Positions 41,461 through 50,452 of a stretch of DNA of 64,000 nt are shown in pieces (position 1 is the first letter of the stretch; every line of letters starts with the position of its first letter). A program made the translations under genes and the position numbers. This DNA comes from JAZKHT01 sp040385245 (lineage in GTDB: Bacteria > Pseudomonadota > Alphaproteobacteria > Rhodobacterales > Rhodobacteraceae). The stretch covers positions 124,001 through 188,000 of the forward strand of contig JAZKHT010000007.1 in NCBI GenBank assembly GCA_040385245.1, written 5' to 3'. The notes beneath the pieces are model-generated. The model made no database searches, was not told the origin of the DNA, and was given only the letters and a program-made list of their open reading frames with translations.

Positions 41461-42230
41461 CGCCGGTCCTTTGGGGTCAACAACCGCGCCGGTCGCATCG
41501 CCTCGGCGGCCTTCATCAGGCCAAAGGTCTGGTTCACATAGTTCACCACGCCGGACACTTTTTCCATATAGCCGTCCAGTTCCGCCGTGCGCTGCGCCTC
41601 GACCATCTGGATCGGGCGTTCAGGGCCATCCGCTTCAAAGTGGCAATAGAACAGCGGCTCGCCCCGGCGCAGGATCAGGTCTTTTTCCGGCTCGTGCCAT
41701 TCGAAGGCCCACATCAGCGGGCGCGGCCAGATGTTCAGCGGGAACCGCCCGCCAAAGATAGTTCCCGGCAACGGGTCAGCGCGGTAATGCGCAAAACATC
41801 CCACTTGCGTGATCCAAACCGGCTCGTCCGCGATAAAGCAATAGGGCAGCGACAATTGTAGGGTAGGCCGGTCGGGATAGCGCCACTCTGACTCGGATAC
41901 CAGTGTCAGCACCTGCCCCAGCTTGTTGCTGCGGATGGCCGAGGCCGCACCCTGCCGGTTCACCAGAACCCCCTGCCCCTTGTCATTGCGGGCAAAGCCG
42001 ATGTGCAGGTCGTAAGGGCATTTCACCACGAAATAGCGGCTTTCCATCTGGATCACCGCCGGGCATCGGCTGGCCGATTTCGCGTGGGTCTTGCTGGTCT
42101 GGCGCGACACCAACCGTTCGGGCGGATCAAACATCACCGCGCCTTTGTCAGATGTCAGGAACCACCCCACCTGAACCGGGCCAGAGGTTGACCCCCCGTC
42201 CGGGCGATCATAGGACACTTCGATCTGCAT
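41457..42230 (-). CDS. Hypothetical protein, unrecognised
   Basis: A 257-residue soluble protein that I do not recognise. It has no signal peptide or membrane helix, is rich in aromatic residues (W-R-Y-P-D-R-P, W-P-R-P-L-M-W-A-F-E-W-H-E) and has scattered cysteines. The composition and the mixed beta pattern suggest a folded globular domain. The ATG is in a GGGTTCCCC context without a strong ribosome site. It lies 12 bases after cutC and overlaps the propeller gene by 4 bases (ATGA), so it is translated with them. Confidence 0.75.
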   Translation of the reverse strand: MQIEVSYDRPDGGSTSGPVQVGWFLTSDKGAVMFDPPERLVSRQTSKTHAKSASRCPAVIQMESRYFVVKCPYDLHIGFARNDKGQGVLVNRQGAASAIRSNKLGQVLTLVSESEWRYPDRPTLQLSLPYCFIADEPVWITQVGCFAHYRADPLPGTIFGGRFPLNIWPRPLMWAFEWHEPEKDLILRRGEPLFYCHFEADGPERPIQMVEAQRTAELDGYMEKVSGVVNYVNQTFGLMKAAEAMRPARLLTPKDRR

Positions 42231-42242
42231 TGGGGAACCCCT

Positions 42243-42959
42243 TCACTGACGCGCAATCAGCGCCTGCCGCAAGGCGCGCACCCGGTCTTCGGATGTGCGC
42301 CGGGCCTGCGCCGGACCAAAACCAAAGGCGACCACCGCCGCCGCCTCTGCAACCGGCATGGAACAGGAGGCGTGAACCTCGCGCAAGGGCAGACCTTGCA
42401 GCAAATGCACGGTTTGTGCCGAAATGCCCGCCCCCGGCATGATCTGGATACGGCCCGCGGCCTGTTCCATCAGCGCGGCCAGCACCGCCACGCCCTCACC
42501 TGCCGTTTTCGCTCCGCCTGACGTCAGCACACGGTGAAACCCCAACGAAACCGCCTGTTCCAACGCGTGGCTCCGGTCCGGCACAAGATCAAAGCACCGG
42601 TGCAGGGTGCGGCCCATCCCGCCTGCTTCGGCCAGCAGGGCGGACAGCACGCCCTCATCCAGCCGCCCATCGGGCAGACTTGCCCCCAACACGACACCTG
42701 TCATCCCGGCGGCGCGCGCCGCCGCGATATCGGCGCGCATGACAGCGATGTCGTCAGGGCGGTATACAAACCCGCCCACCCTTGGCCGGATCATCGCAAA
42801 AGCCGGCACTCCACAATCCGCCGCAGCCCGCATCAACCCAAGGCTGGGCGTCAGGCCCCCCACGTCCAGCGCCGCGCACAGCTCGATCCGGTCGGCCCCA
42901 CCCCGAACGGCGGCACCCACGCCGTCGATGCTGTCAACGCACACCTCAAGCAAGGTCAA
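42243..42959 (-). CDS. cutC: CutC-family protein
   Basis: A 238-residue TIM-barrel protein of the CutC family: it begins L-L-E-V-C-V-D-S, has G-A-D-R-I-E-L-C-A-A-L, M-I-R-P-R-V-G-G-F-V-Y, and R-T-L-H-R-C-F-D. CutC was named for copper homeostasis, but its biochemical role is uncertain. Here it overlaps a ROK sugar kinase by 14 bases, which favours a part in sugar metabolism. Nothing copper-related is adjacent; the cco genes are 30 kb away. Confidence 0.9.
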   Translation of the reverse strand: MTLLEVCVDSIDGVGAAVRGGADRIELCAALDVGGLTPSLGLMRAAADCGVPAFAMIRPRVGGFVYRPDDIAVMRADIAAARAAGMTGVVLGASLPDGRLDEGVLSALLAEAGGMGRTLHRCFDLVPDRSHALEQAVSLGFHRVLTSGGAKTAGEGVAVLAALMEQAAGRIQIMPGAGISAQTVHLLQGLPLREVHASCSMPVAEAAAVVAFGFGPAQARRTSEDRVRALRQALIARQ

Positions 42960-43845
42960 ACGCCGCCCTCCCCGCCTCGGCCGCGCCGATCAGACCGGGT
43001 TCGATCCGACATTCCGCGCGCACCAACAGCGGCGTATCCGTGCGGCGCAGGATCATCCGGCGCACGGCCACATCCAGTTCGGCGATCAGCGCGGGCACGT
43101 TGGACAATCCGCCCCCGACCGGCACGATTGATGACCCCAGCGTATTCAGCACCAGCGCCAGCGGCGGGGCGACCAACGCCAGCCACACCTCGATCACGCG
43201 ACCGGCGGCGCGGTCGCCGGCCTCCCAATGCTCCAGTATATCCTGCGACCGCATCTCTGACCCGTTCAGATGCAGATACAACCTCTCCAACCCGCGCGCG
43301 CCGCCCACGGTATCGACACAGCCCGACTGACCGCACCCACAGGCAAAATGCGGGATGTCGCGACCGGCGGCATGGGTCATCAGGACCGGCCCATGCCCCC
43401 ATTCGCCCGCATACCCGCCCGCGCCGGTGACAAGGCGGCCATCGATCACCACACCGCCGCCCACGCCCGTGCCAAGGATCACGCCAAAAACGTTGCGATG
43501 ACCGCGCCCCGCACCCTGCCGTGCCTCAGCCAGGGCAAAGCAATCGGCGTCGTTCAGCACCAGCACGGGCAGGCCCAGCGCCGCCAATATCTCGGCCCCC
43601 AGAACCCGGCCATCGGCGCATGGAATGTTCGCAACCCGGATACGTCCGGTTTCGGGCTCCACCACGCCCGCAATCGCGATGGCCACCCCGCGTACAGCAT
43701 GGCCATGCCGGAACTGTGCCAGAACGCCCAGAAACGCTGAAAAATCACCCAAAGGGGTCGGCGCGTCGCCCAAGGACCGCAACCCGTCAGGCCCGGCCAG
43801 TGCCGCCTTGATCCGCGACCCGCCAATATCAAAACACAGGATCAT
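42946..43845 (-). CDS. ROK-family sugar kinase
   Basis: A 299-residue ATP-dependent sugar kinase of the ROK family. The phosphate-binding start is C-F-D-I-G-G-S-R-I-K, the catalytic region N-D-A-D-C-F-A, the G-T-G-V-G-G-G loop follows, and the zinc motif is C-G-C-G-Q-S-G-C. The usual Glu after the last Cys of that motif is Asp. N-acetylglucosamine or another hexose (NagK/Mak-like) is possible. It lacks the N-terminal winged helix of ROK repressors, so it is an enzyme. First gene of a four-gene operon. Confidence 0.88.
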   Translation of the reverse strand: MILCFDIGGSRIKAALAGPDGLRSLGDAPTPLGDFSAFLGVLAQFRHGHAVRGVAIAIAGVVEPETGRIRVANIPCADGRVLGAEILAALGLPVLVLNDADCFALAEARQGAGRGHRNVFGVILGTGVGGGVVIDGRLVTGAGGYAGEWGHGPVLMTHAAGRDIPHFACGCGQSGCVDTVGGARGLERLYLHLNGSEMRSQDILEHWEAGDRAAGRVIEVWLALVAPPLALVLNTLGSSIVPVGGGLSNVPALIAELDVAVRRMILRRTDTPLLVRAECRIEPGLIGAAEAGRAAFDLA

Positions 43846-43949
43846 CGCCGCCCCCGTTCGTTTTGTCCGATCCTAGCGGCGCTTTGCCCGGCTTGACAGC
43901 CCCGCCGCCCCGGCCCATCACCCCGCAACCGCTGAAATGGAGTGTTCCG

Positions 43950-44639
43950 ATGTCCGACAACCGTCTGATCGTGGCCCTTGATGTGCCCAATGTCGTGCAG
44001 GGTCTGGACCTTGCCGCCCGCATCGGTGACGCCGCCAGCTTTTACAAGATCGGCCTTGGCATGTTGACCGGCGGCGGTTTCGCCCTTGCGAACGAGCTAA
44101 AGCAGGAACACGGCAAGCGCATCTTCATGGACCTGAAGCTGTTCGACATCGGCGCTACGATCGAGGCCGCGGTACGCGGCCTGTCGCAATACGACCTTGA
44201 TTTCCTGACCGTCCACGGCGACCCGCAAGTTGTGCGCGCCGCTGCCGAAGGCAAGGATGGCACCGGGCTGAAGATTTTGGCCGTCACCATCCTGACCTCG
44301 CTTGATCGCGCCGATCTGGATGCCAACCTGATCCGTCCCGGCGACATCCACGACATCACGCTGGAACGCGCTGCCCGCGCGCTTGAGGCGGGGGCCGATG
44401 GCGTCATCGCCAGCCCGCAAGAGGCGGCGATGATCCGCGCCCTGCCGCAGGCGCGGGGCAAGCTGATTGTCACCCCCGGCGTGCGCCCGATGGGGGCAGC
44501 GGCGGGCGACCAGAAACGCATCGCCACCCCGCATCAGGCCATCACGGACGGGGCCGACCACATCGTCGTGGGCCGCCCGATCTGGCAGGCCGACGACCCC
44601 GCCGCCGCGGCCCGTGCGGTCATTGCGGAACTGCCCTGA
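43950..44639 (+). CDS. pyrF: Orotidine 5'-phosphate decarboxylase
   Basis: A 229-residue TIM-barrel enzyme that makes UMP. The catalytic D61-L-K63-L-F-D66 array is intact, with the phosphate-binding V-T-P-G-V-R-P and G-R-P-I late in the chain. ATG 43950 has GGAG 5 bases or so upstream; the longer frame from 43863 covers the promoter region, where TTGACA occurs at 43893-43898 as a possible -35. Divergent from the ROK kinase. Confidence 0.94.
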   Translation: MSDNRLIVALDVPNVVQGLDLAARIGDAASFYKIGLGMLTGGGFALANELKQEHGKRIFMDLKLFDIGATIEAAVRGLSQYDLDFLTVHGDPQVVRAAAEGKDGTGLKILAVTILTSLDRADLDANLIRPGDIHDITLERAARALEAGADGVIASPQEAAMIRALPQARGKLIVTPGVRPMGAAAGDQKRIATPHQAITDGADHIVVGRPIWQADDPAAAARAVIAELP

Positions 44640-44640
44640 C

Positions 44641-44718
44641 TCCTTTTCCACCTTCCCCTTTGCAAAAATATCCTCGGGGGGAAAGGCGCTTGCGCCTTGG
44701 GGGGCAGACGGCCCCCCT
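44641..44718 (-). repeat. 3'-end element copy C, double hairpin
   Basis: Minus-strand order: GGGGGG/CCCCCC hairpin (44699-44704 with 44712-44717), an AAGGCGC/GCGCCTT hairpin (44683-44689 with 44692-44698), CCCCCGA, GGATATTT (44666-44673) and a purine-rich tail. It begins 19 bases after the nfeD stop and lies between convergent pyrF and nfeD. Confidence 0.72.
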
Positions 44719-44735
44719 GCCACGCTGCCACAGGG

Positions 44736-45005
44736 TCAGTCGTTGATGTCCTTGTCCCACAGCTTCACCTGCCCCTTGCGCACGCCAAAGGCCGCGCGCA
44801 GCGCCAGCCAGGCGATCAGGGACGCCACGGCAAAGACAAAGACCAACCACGCAGCGCCGCCCCCCAGACCGACGCCCACCAGCACGCCCGTCACCACAGC
44901 GCCGATGGCAAAGCCAAGAAAGATATAACCCGGCGCCAGCACCTCAAGCACGCCAAGCGCGAAGCCTGCGACGATCCAGACCCACCAGACATTCCACATC
45001 ATCAT
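44736..45005 (-). CDS. NfeD-family membrane protein, short form
   Basis: An 89-residue protein with two to three membrane helices (about 8-30, 32-50 and 52-70) and a short C-terminal tail. It matches the membrane part of short NfeD proteins, with V-L-A-P-G-Y-I-F-L-G early on, but lacks most of the OB-fold domain. Three tandem ATGs (45005, 45002, 44999) are possible starts; the first overlaps the stop of the SPFH gene. Pairing of NfeD with an SPFH protein is conserved and suggests that they act together in membrane microdomains. Confidence 0.82.
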   Translation of the reverse strand: MMMWNVWWVWIVAGFALGVLEVLAPGYIFLGFAIGAVVTGVLVGVGLGGGAAWLVFVFAVASLIAWLALRAAFGVRKGQVKLWDKDIND

Positions 45006-45886
45006 CCGACGCGCCCTTTCAGCATCTTGAACGCATCACCGAACGCCTCCAGTGCTTGGGCGGGGACGATGATCATTTGCTTGCCGCTGCCCTGACCCAC
45101 TGCCGTCAGCGCCTCGACCTGTTTCAGCGCGACCTGATATTGCGCCGCCTCGATCCCGTTTTCCTTGATCGCCCCGGCGATTGTGGTGGTCGCGTACGCC
45201 TCGGCGTCCGCCAGAATACGGCGGGCCTTGGCCTCTTGTTCGGCGGCATAAAGTTCGGCATCGGCGTTCAGTTCGACCGCGCGTTTTTTGCCCTCGGCCT
45301 CGGTAACTTGTGCGCGGCGGGCGCGTTCTGCGTTCAGTTGCTGCAACATCGCGGACCGCGTCGCCTCGTCCAGGTTTACATCCAGAATCTCGGCGCGCGT
45401 CACTTCGATCCCCCAGTCATCGACCATTGCGCGCACCTGTTCGCGGATGTTCGCCGTCAGTTCATTCCGGTTTGACTGGACCTGATCCAGTTCCATCTTG
45501 CCGATTTCCGACCGCACGATCCCAGCCACAGTGGTGGCAATGGCGGCGTCCACGTCGCGGATGCGGTAGACGGTCTTTTCCGGTTCGGTGATGCGGTAGA
45601 ACACGCTGGTTTCCACCTTGACCAACACGTTGTCGGCGGTGATCGCGTCCTGCTGCGCGGTGGGCAACTGGCGCTCCAGAATGGAAATCTTGTGCGCGAC
45701 CCGGTCAAGGAACGGCACGACAAAATTGATCCCCGGCCCCAGAACCGCGCGCAGGCGGCCAAAGCGTTCGACCACATGCTTTTCGGATTGCGACACGATC
45801 CGCACACCCAAAAAGATGCAGATGACAATGAAGATGGCGATGGCGATGTAAATCGCGTTGCCACCAAGAATGGCGGTCTGGTCCAT
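45002..45886 (-). CDS. SPFH/Band 7 membrane protein (QmcA-like)
   Basis: A 294-residue protein anchored by one N-terminal helix (about 11-30), followed by the SPFH domain: V-V-E-R-F-G-R-L, P-F-L-D-R-V and later W-G-I-E-V-T-R-A-E-I. A long Ala/Glu-rich coiled coil (about 185-255) follows, with A-E-R-A-R-R. It belongs to the stomatin/QmcA group, which scaffolds or regulates membrane proteases. GGAG precedes ATG 45886. It overlaps nfeD by 4 bases. Confidence 0.9.
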   Translation of the reverse strand: MDQTAILGGNAIYIAIAIFIVICIFLGVRIVSQSEKHVVERFGRLRAVLGPGINFVVPFLDRVAHKISILERQLPTAQQDAITADNVLVKVETSVFYRITEPEKTVYRIRDVDAAIATTVAGIVRSEIGKMELDQVQSNRNELTANIREQVRAMVDDWGIEVTRAEILDVNLDEATRSAMLQQLNAERARRAQVTEAEGKKRAVELNADAELYAAEQEAKARRILADAEAYATTTIAGAIKENGIEAAQYQVALKQVEALTAVGQGSGKQMIIVPAQALEAFGDAFKMLKGRVG

Positions 45887-45967
45887 GCAATCACTCCAAT
45901 CCGAAATAACCGGGCGGACGCCCGAAGGAAGATTTGGCCGGATTGCAACCGCAACGCAAGCGCGCCG

Positions 45968-46798
45968 TCACCCGCGCAGGCCCACCAACCCCTGCCGGTA
46001 AGTCGGGTACAGCAAGCTGACCCCCAGTTCGTCCTTGATCCGGTCATTCCGCACCCGCTTGCTTTCGGCATAGAAACTGCGGGCCATCGGGGTCATTTCG
46101 GCCTGATCATAGGGAATGGCGGGTGGCGGCGGCAGGCCCAGCAGTTCCGCCGCATAGCCGATCACATCCTCGGGCGGGGCGGGGTCGTCATCGCAGACGT
46201 TGTAGACCCGGCCCGGATGGGGTGCGGCCATCGACGCTTCCAACACCTGCGCGATATCATCGACATGGATCCGGCTGAACACCTGACCTGGTTTAATGAT
46301 GCGCCGCGCCGATCCATCCCGCACCTTTTCAAACGGGCCGCGACCGGGGCCATAGATGCCCGCAAGGCGAAAGATGTGCAGCGGCAGGCCCAGGTCCGTC
46401 CAGGCGCCCTCGGCCGCGACCCGTGCGGCCCCGCGCGCGGTGGTGGGCGTAAGCGCGGTATCCTCGTCGACCCAACCGCCCTTATGATCGCCGTAAACCG
46501 CGGTGGTGGACAGATACCCCACCCAGTCGGGTTGCGCTGCGGCGATGGCGTCGGCGTGGTCACGCAGGATCGGATCGCCCTGATCGTCCGGTGCGACCGA
46601 TGACAGGATGTGCGTCGCCCGCGCCAGCGCCGGGCGCAGATCAGCGGGCAACACCAGCGGTTCAACCCCGGCGGCGCGCAACGCATCGGCCTTGGCCGGA
46701 TTGCGCGTGGTGCCGATCACCGTCCAGCCCTGCGGACTCAGTCGACGCGCCAGCGCCTGCGCGGAATAGCCGTGGCCAAGGGACAAAAGCGTTTTCAT
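45968..46798 (-). CDS. NAD-dependent epimerase-like SDR (YeeZ type)
   Basis: A 276-residue extended SDR. Its N-terminus, L-L-S-L-G-H-G-Y-S-A, is a variant of G-x-G-x-x-G as in YeeZ-like proteins, and Y-L-S-T-T-A-V-Y-G-D carries the active-site region. The Y-x3-K is not clear, so catalysis may be altered. F-R-L-A-G-I-Y-G-P-G-R is typical of the family. ATG 46798 starts the Rossmann strand directly; the longer frame to 46897 lacks support. Function unknown. Divergent from the methyltransferase. Confidence 0.8.
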   Translation of the reverse strand: MKTLLSLGHGYSAQALARRLSPQGWTVIGTTRNPAKADALRAAGVEPLVLPADLRPALARATHILSSVAPDDQGDPILRDHADAIAAAQPDWVGYLSTTAVYGDHKGGWVDEDTALTPTTARGAARVAAEGAWTDLGLPLHIFRLAGIYGPGRGPFEKVRDGSARRIIKPGQVFSRIHVDDIAQVLEASMAAPHPGRVYNVCDDDPAPPEDVIGYAAELLGLPPPPAIPYDQAEMTPMARSFYAESKRVRNDRIKDELGVSLLYPTYRQGLVGLRG

Positions 46799-46886
46799 CG
46801 CTGCACTATCCCCGTCCCGCGCGGCCCCTGCAAGGGTGTTGCCTTTCGTCCCGCCCCGTGGCCCGATGTGACACCCGGAGGAGATG

Positions 46887-47516
46887 ATGACCGACACCCC
46901 CCTGAACGCCGCCTATGCCCTGTATGGACCCGACGATTGCCTGCGGCTGTATCGCGACTGGGCCGCCACCTATGACGCCGATTTTGCGCAAGGGATGGAT
47001 TATCTGATGCCCGCCCATGTCGCCCGCGCCTTTCTGGCCGCAGGGGGGCAGGGGCCGGTGCTGGACGTGGGCGCAGGCACCGGCCTTGTGGCGCAGGCGC
47101 TGCGCAACATGGGTTTTGGCGGCGCCATCGACGGTGTGGACATATCCGCCGAGATGTTGGCGCGGGCGACGGAAAAGGGCCTGTACCGCCACCTGTCACG
47201 GGCCGACGTGACGCAACCCCTGACACTTGGTCCCTACGCCGGTATTGTCAGCAGCGGCACCTTCACCCACGGTCATGTCGGACCACAGGCGTTGCCCCAT
47301 CTTTTGGCCGCCGCCGCCCCTGGCGCGCAGTTTGCCGTGTCGATCAAGCAGGACATCTACACCGCCAACGGCTTTGACCGCGCATTTACCGCCCTGACGG
47401 CGCAGATCACCGAACCGCAGTTGATCGACGCGCATATCTACGGCCCCGCTGCCGCCGACCGTGATCCGGATCATGCAGCCGACCGCGCGTGGATTGCCCT
47501 TTTCCGCAAGCGGTAG
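46887..47516 (+). CDS. Class I SAM-dependent methyltransferase
   Basis: A 209-residue protein with motif I V-L-D-V-G-A-G-T-G-L-V-A, an acidic end of strand 2 (V-D-I-S-A-E-M-L) and the usual Rossmann layout. It resembles small Williams-Beuren-type methyltransferases; the substrate is unknown. ATG 46887 has GGAGG 5 bases upstream; the ATG at 46884 is too close to it. It stands between the epimerase-like gene and amn. Confidence 0.85.
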   Translation: MTDTPLNAAYALYGPDDCLRLYRDWAATYDADFAQGMDYLMPAHVARAFLAAGGQGPVLDVGAGTGLVAQALRNMGFGGAIDGVDISAEMLARATEKGLYRHLSRADVTQPLTLGPYAGIVSSGTFTHGHVGPQALPHLLAAAAPGAQFAVSIKQDIYTANGFDRAFTALTAQITEPQLIDAHIYGPAAADRDPDHAADRAWIALFRKR

Positions 47517-47594
47517 GTGCTGTCATGACAGCGTCACTTGCACCTTGTGGGGTGTTTCGCGTTAGATGCCGGATCATTTGAAGAAGAACCACAC

Positions 47595-49076
47595 ATGCAC
47601 GACGATGCGACCCTTCCTGTTCTGACCCCGGTTCACCCGGCAGCGGAGTCCTTTACCGATCCTGCCGCCGCCGTTGCCCGTCTCGAACAGTTGTACACCC
47701 AGGCGACCGAATTCCTGTCGGAACACTTCATGGCGTCGATCACCGGGGGCAAGCCTGCCGCACCCGTCCGCGCCTATTACCCCGAGATACGCCTTGTCAC
47801 GACCAGCCACGTCAAGACCGACTCTCGGTTGTCGTTTGGCCATGTCGCGGGGCCGGGGATCTATTCGACCACCGTCACGCGGCCCGATCTGTTCCGGAAC
47901 TACCTGACCGACCAGATCGCCCTGCTGATACAGAACCACCACCAGCCCGTCACCATCGGGGCGTCCTCCACACCGATGCCCGTGCATTTCGCTGTGGCGA
48001 ACAACCCTGCCGTATCCGTCCCGCAAGAGGGTGTGCTGGAATTTTCCCTGCGCGATGTGTTCGACGTGCCCGATCTTGCCACCACCAACGATGACATCGT
48101 CAACGGCACGCGGCGTTTTCACCCCGACGGCTCGGCCCCCTTGGCACCGTTCACCGCGCAACGTGTGGATTACAGTCTTGCGCGCCTGTCGCATTACACC
48201 GCGACCGACCCGTCGCATTTCCAGAACCACGTCCTGTTCACCAACTACCAGTTCTACGTTGATGAGTTCGAGGCCTATGCCCGAAAGATGTTGGCTGATC
48301 CCGACAGCGGCTACACCGCCTTTGTCGCCACCGGCAATCAGGTCATCACCAATGCGGCGGCCCCTTTGGCGACCTTTGCCAAACTGCCGCAAATGCCGAC
48401 CTACCACCTGAAGCGCGCCGATGGGCAGGGCGTCACGCTGGTCAACATCGGCGTCGGCCCGTCCAATGCAAAGACCGCGACCGACCATATCGCCGTGCTG
48501 CGCCCCCATGCCTGGATGATGGTCGGCCACTGTGCGGGCCTGCGCAATTCGCAATCCTTGGGCGATTTCGTGTTGGCCCATGCCTACTTGCGGGAAGACC
48601 ATGTGCTGGACGACGATCTGCCCGTCTGGGTGCCGATCCCGGCGCTGGCCGAAATCCAGATTGCGCTGGAAGACGCGGTGGAAGAGGTCACCCAATTGGA
48701 AGGGTACGAGCTGAAGCGGATCATGCGCACCGGCACCGTCGCCACCATCGACAACCGCAACTGGGAACTGCGCGACCAATCCGGCCCGGTGCAGCGCCTG
48801 TCGCAATCGCGCGCCATCGCGTTGGACATGGAAAGCGCCACCATCGCCGCCAACGGCTTTCGCTTTCGCGTGCCCTACGGCACTTTGCTGTGCGTGTCCG
48901 ACAAACCCCTGCACGGCGAATTGAAACTGCCCGGTATGGCATCGGAATTCTACAAGACCCAAGTCTCGCGCCATCTGTTGATCGGCATCCGCGCGATGGA
49001 GCGTCTGCGCGAGATGCCGGTGGAGCGTATCCATTCTCGCAAACTGCGGAGTTTCGAAGAGACTGCTTTCCTGTAG
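47595..49076 (+). CDS. amn: AMP nucleosidase
   Basis: A 493-residue enzyme that splits AMP into adenine and ribose 5-phosphate, controlling adenylate levels. It has the family's N-terminal domain (about 1-180) and a C-terminal phosphorylase-like domain with N-I-G-V-G-P-S-N-A-K-T, H-C-A-G-L-R-N-S-Q and A-L-D-M-E-S-A-T, the purine/ribose site. Length is normal for bacterial Amn. ATG 47595 begins the conserved sequence, while the frame opening at 47538 adds residues without support. Confidence 0.93.
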   Translation: MHDDATLPVLTPVHPAAESFTDPAAAVARLEQLYTQATEFLSEHFMASITGGKPAAPVRAYYPEIRLVTTSHVKTDSRLSFGHVAGPGIYSTTVTRPDLFRNYLTDQIALLIQNHHQPVTIGASSTPMPVHFAVANNPAVSVPQEGVLEFSLRDVFDVPDLATTNDDIVNGTRRFHPDGSAPLAPFTAQRVDYSLARLSHYTATDPSHFQNHVLFTNYQFYVDEFEAYARKMLADPDSGYTAFVATGNQVITNAAAPLATFAKLPQMPTYHLKRADGQGVTLVNIGVGPSNAKTATDHIAVLRPHAWMMVGHCAGLRNSQSLGDFVLAHAYLREDHVLDDDLPVWVPIPALAEIQIALEDAVEEVTQLEGYELKRIMRTGTVATIDNRNWELRDQSGPVQRLSQSRAIALDMESATIAANGFRFRVPYGTLLCVSDKPLHGELKLPGMASEFYKTQVSRHLLIGIRAMERLREMPVERIHSRKLRSFEETAFL

Positions 49077-49212
49077 GACATCTGCCGAATCCGCCCCGAA
49101 CCGGTGGAAAGGGCTTGATTTGTTCGGCAAAACCTAGTGTAGCGACAAAAGTCGTTTCATGGACAAAGAAAATCCTCCGCGCAAAAGCGGGATCAGAACG
49201 AAGGAACATGAC

Positions 49213-49500
49213 ATGCAGAAACCGATGACCAAGACCCAGCTTGTTGCAGCCCTTGCCGAACAGATGGGGTCGGACAAGAAATCCGCCGGTGCCGCACTGG
49301 ACGCCATCGCCGCCGTCGTGGCGAAGGAAGTTGCCGCCGGGGGTGCTGTGACGCTGCCCGGTCTGGGCAAGGTGGTCTGCCGCGCCCGCCCGGAACGGCA
49401 GGTCCGCAACCCGGCCACCGGCGAAACCGTGACCAAGCCCGCCGACAAGCAGGTCAAATTCGCCATCGCCAAGGCGCTGAAAGACAGCGTCAACGCCTGA
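49213..49500 (+). CDS. HU-family DNA-binding protein
   Basis: A 95-residue histone-like protein. The N-terminal helices (M-T-K-T-Q-L-V-A-A-L-A-E) are followed by L-P-G-L-G-K-V and the DNA-binding arm around R-N-P-A-T-G-E, then the final helix F-A-I-A-K-A-L-K-D. It bends and compacts DNA as a dimer. ATG 49213 has AAGGAA upstream. A strong terminator follows. Confidence 0.93.
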   Translation: MQKPMTKTQLVAALAEQMGSDKKSAGAALDAIAAVVAKEVAAGGAVTLPGLGKVVCRARPERQVRNPATGETVTKPADKQVKFAIAKALKDSVNA

Positions 49501-49529
49501 TCTGACCGGCCCGCAACGGCCTGACGAAG

Positions 49530-49554
49530 GGCCGCCCGAAGGGGCGGCCTTTTT
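49530..49554 (+). terminator. Intrinsic terminator after the HU gene
   Basis: GGCCGCCC (49530-49537) pairs with GGGCGGCC (49542-49549) around a 4-base loop, directly followed by five Ts. It lies 30 bases after the HU stop. Confidence 0.92.
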
Positions 49555-49567
49555 GCTGAAAGGATGG

Positions 49568-50449
49568 ATGATGGACCTGCGTGCCGTGGGAATGGGGCTG
49601 TTGTTCAGCCTGATGTGGTCATCCGCCTTTGCCACCGCCCGGATCATCGTCGCAGATGCGCCGCCGCTTTACGCCCTAGCCCTGCGGTTTCTGATTTCAG
49701 GACTGATCGCCGTGGCAATTGCCGCCGCGATGGGCCAATCGGCACGGCTGACGCGCGGGCAAGCGCGGTCGGTCATCCTGTTCGGCTTGATGCAGAACGC
49801 GGCCTATCTTGGCCTGAATTTCGTCGCCATGCAGTGGATCGAGGCGTCCTTGGCCGTCATCATCGCAGCGGCCATGCCGCTGATGGTGGCCGCCCTTGGT
49901 TGGGCGATCAAAGGCGAAAGATTGCCCCCCGTGGGTGTGGCAGGTCTGATCGCCGGATTTTGCGGTGTCGCCCTGATCATGGGCACGCGGGTTGGAACGG
50001 GCGCCGATACCTTGGGCATCGCGCTCTGCGTTCTTGGCGCGCTGGCGCTGGCTGTTGCCACACTGACCCTGCGCGGTGCTGCGGCGGGCGGAAACTTGTT
50101 GATGGTGGTTGGGCTGCAAATGCTGGTCGGATCAGTCGCCCTGGGGGCGATTGCGGCGGTGACCGAGGTGCCAAGCGCCACCCTGTCCGTCCCGCTGATC
50201 GCCGCCTTTACCTATCAGCTGCTGATCCCCGGCCTTGCCGCCACACTGTTGTGGTTTGCTTTGGTGGGCCGCATCGGCGCCATCCGCGCCGCGACCTTTC
50301 ACTTTCTGAACCCGTTCTTCGGTGTTCTGATCGCCGCCTTGCTATTGGGCGAAACCGTTGGTCCTTTGGACATTCTGGGCGTGGCAATCGTGGCTGCCGG
50401 GATTTTGGCGGTGCAACTGGCGCGCGGGCATTCCGTCAGATCGCCGTAA
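49568..50449 (+). CDS. EamA-family (DMT) transporter
   Basis: A 293-residue inner-membrane protein with about ten helices in two EamA repeats (about 5-135 and 145-285). It has S-L-M-W-S-S-A-F-A near the start and L-N-P-F-F-G-V-L-I-A in the second repeat, both common in RhaT/YdcZ-like exporters. The substrate is unknown; amino acids and other metabolites are typical. Start at ATG 49568 or 49571. It ends 3 bases from the convergent aroC. Confidence 0.88.
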   Translation: MMDLRAVGMGLLFSLMWSSAFATARIIVADAPPLYALALRFLISGLIAVAIAAAMGQSARLTRGQARSVILFGLMQNAAYLGLNFVAMQWIEASLAVIIAAAMPLMVAALGWAIKGERLPPVGVAGLIAGFCGVALIMGTRVGTGADTLGIALCVLGALALAVATLTLRGAAAGGNLLMVVGLQMLVGSVALGAIAAVTEVPSATLSVPLIAAFTYQLLIPGLAATLLWFALVGRIGAIRAATFHFLNPFFGVLIAALLLGETVGPLDILGVAIVAAGILAVQLARGHSVRSP

Positions 50450-50452
50450 CCT

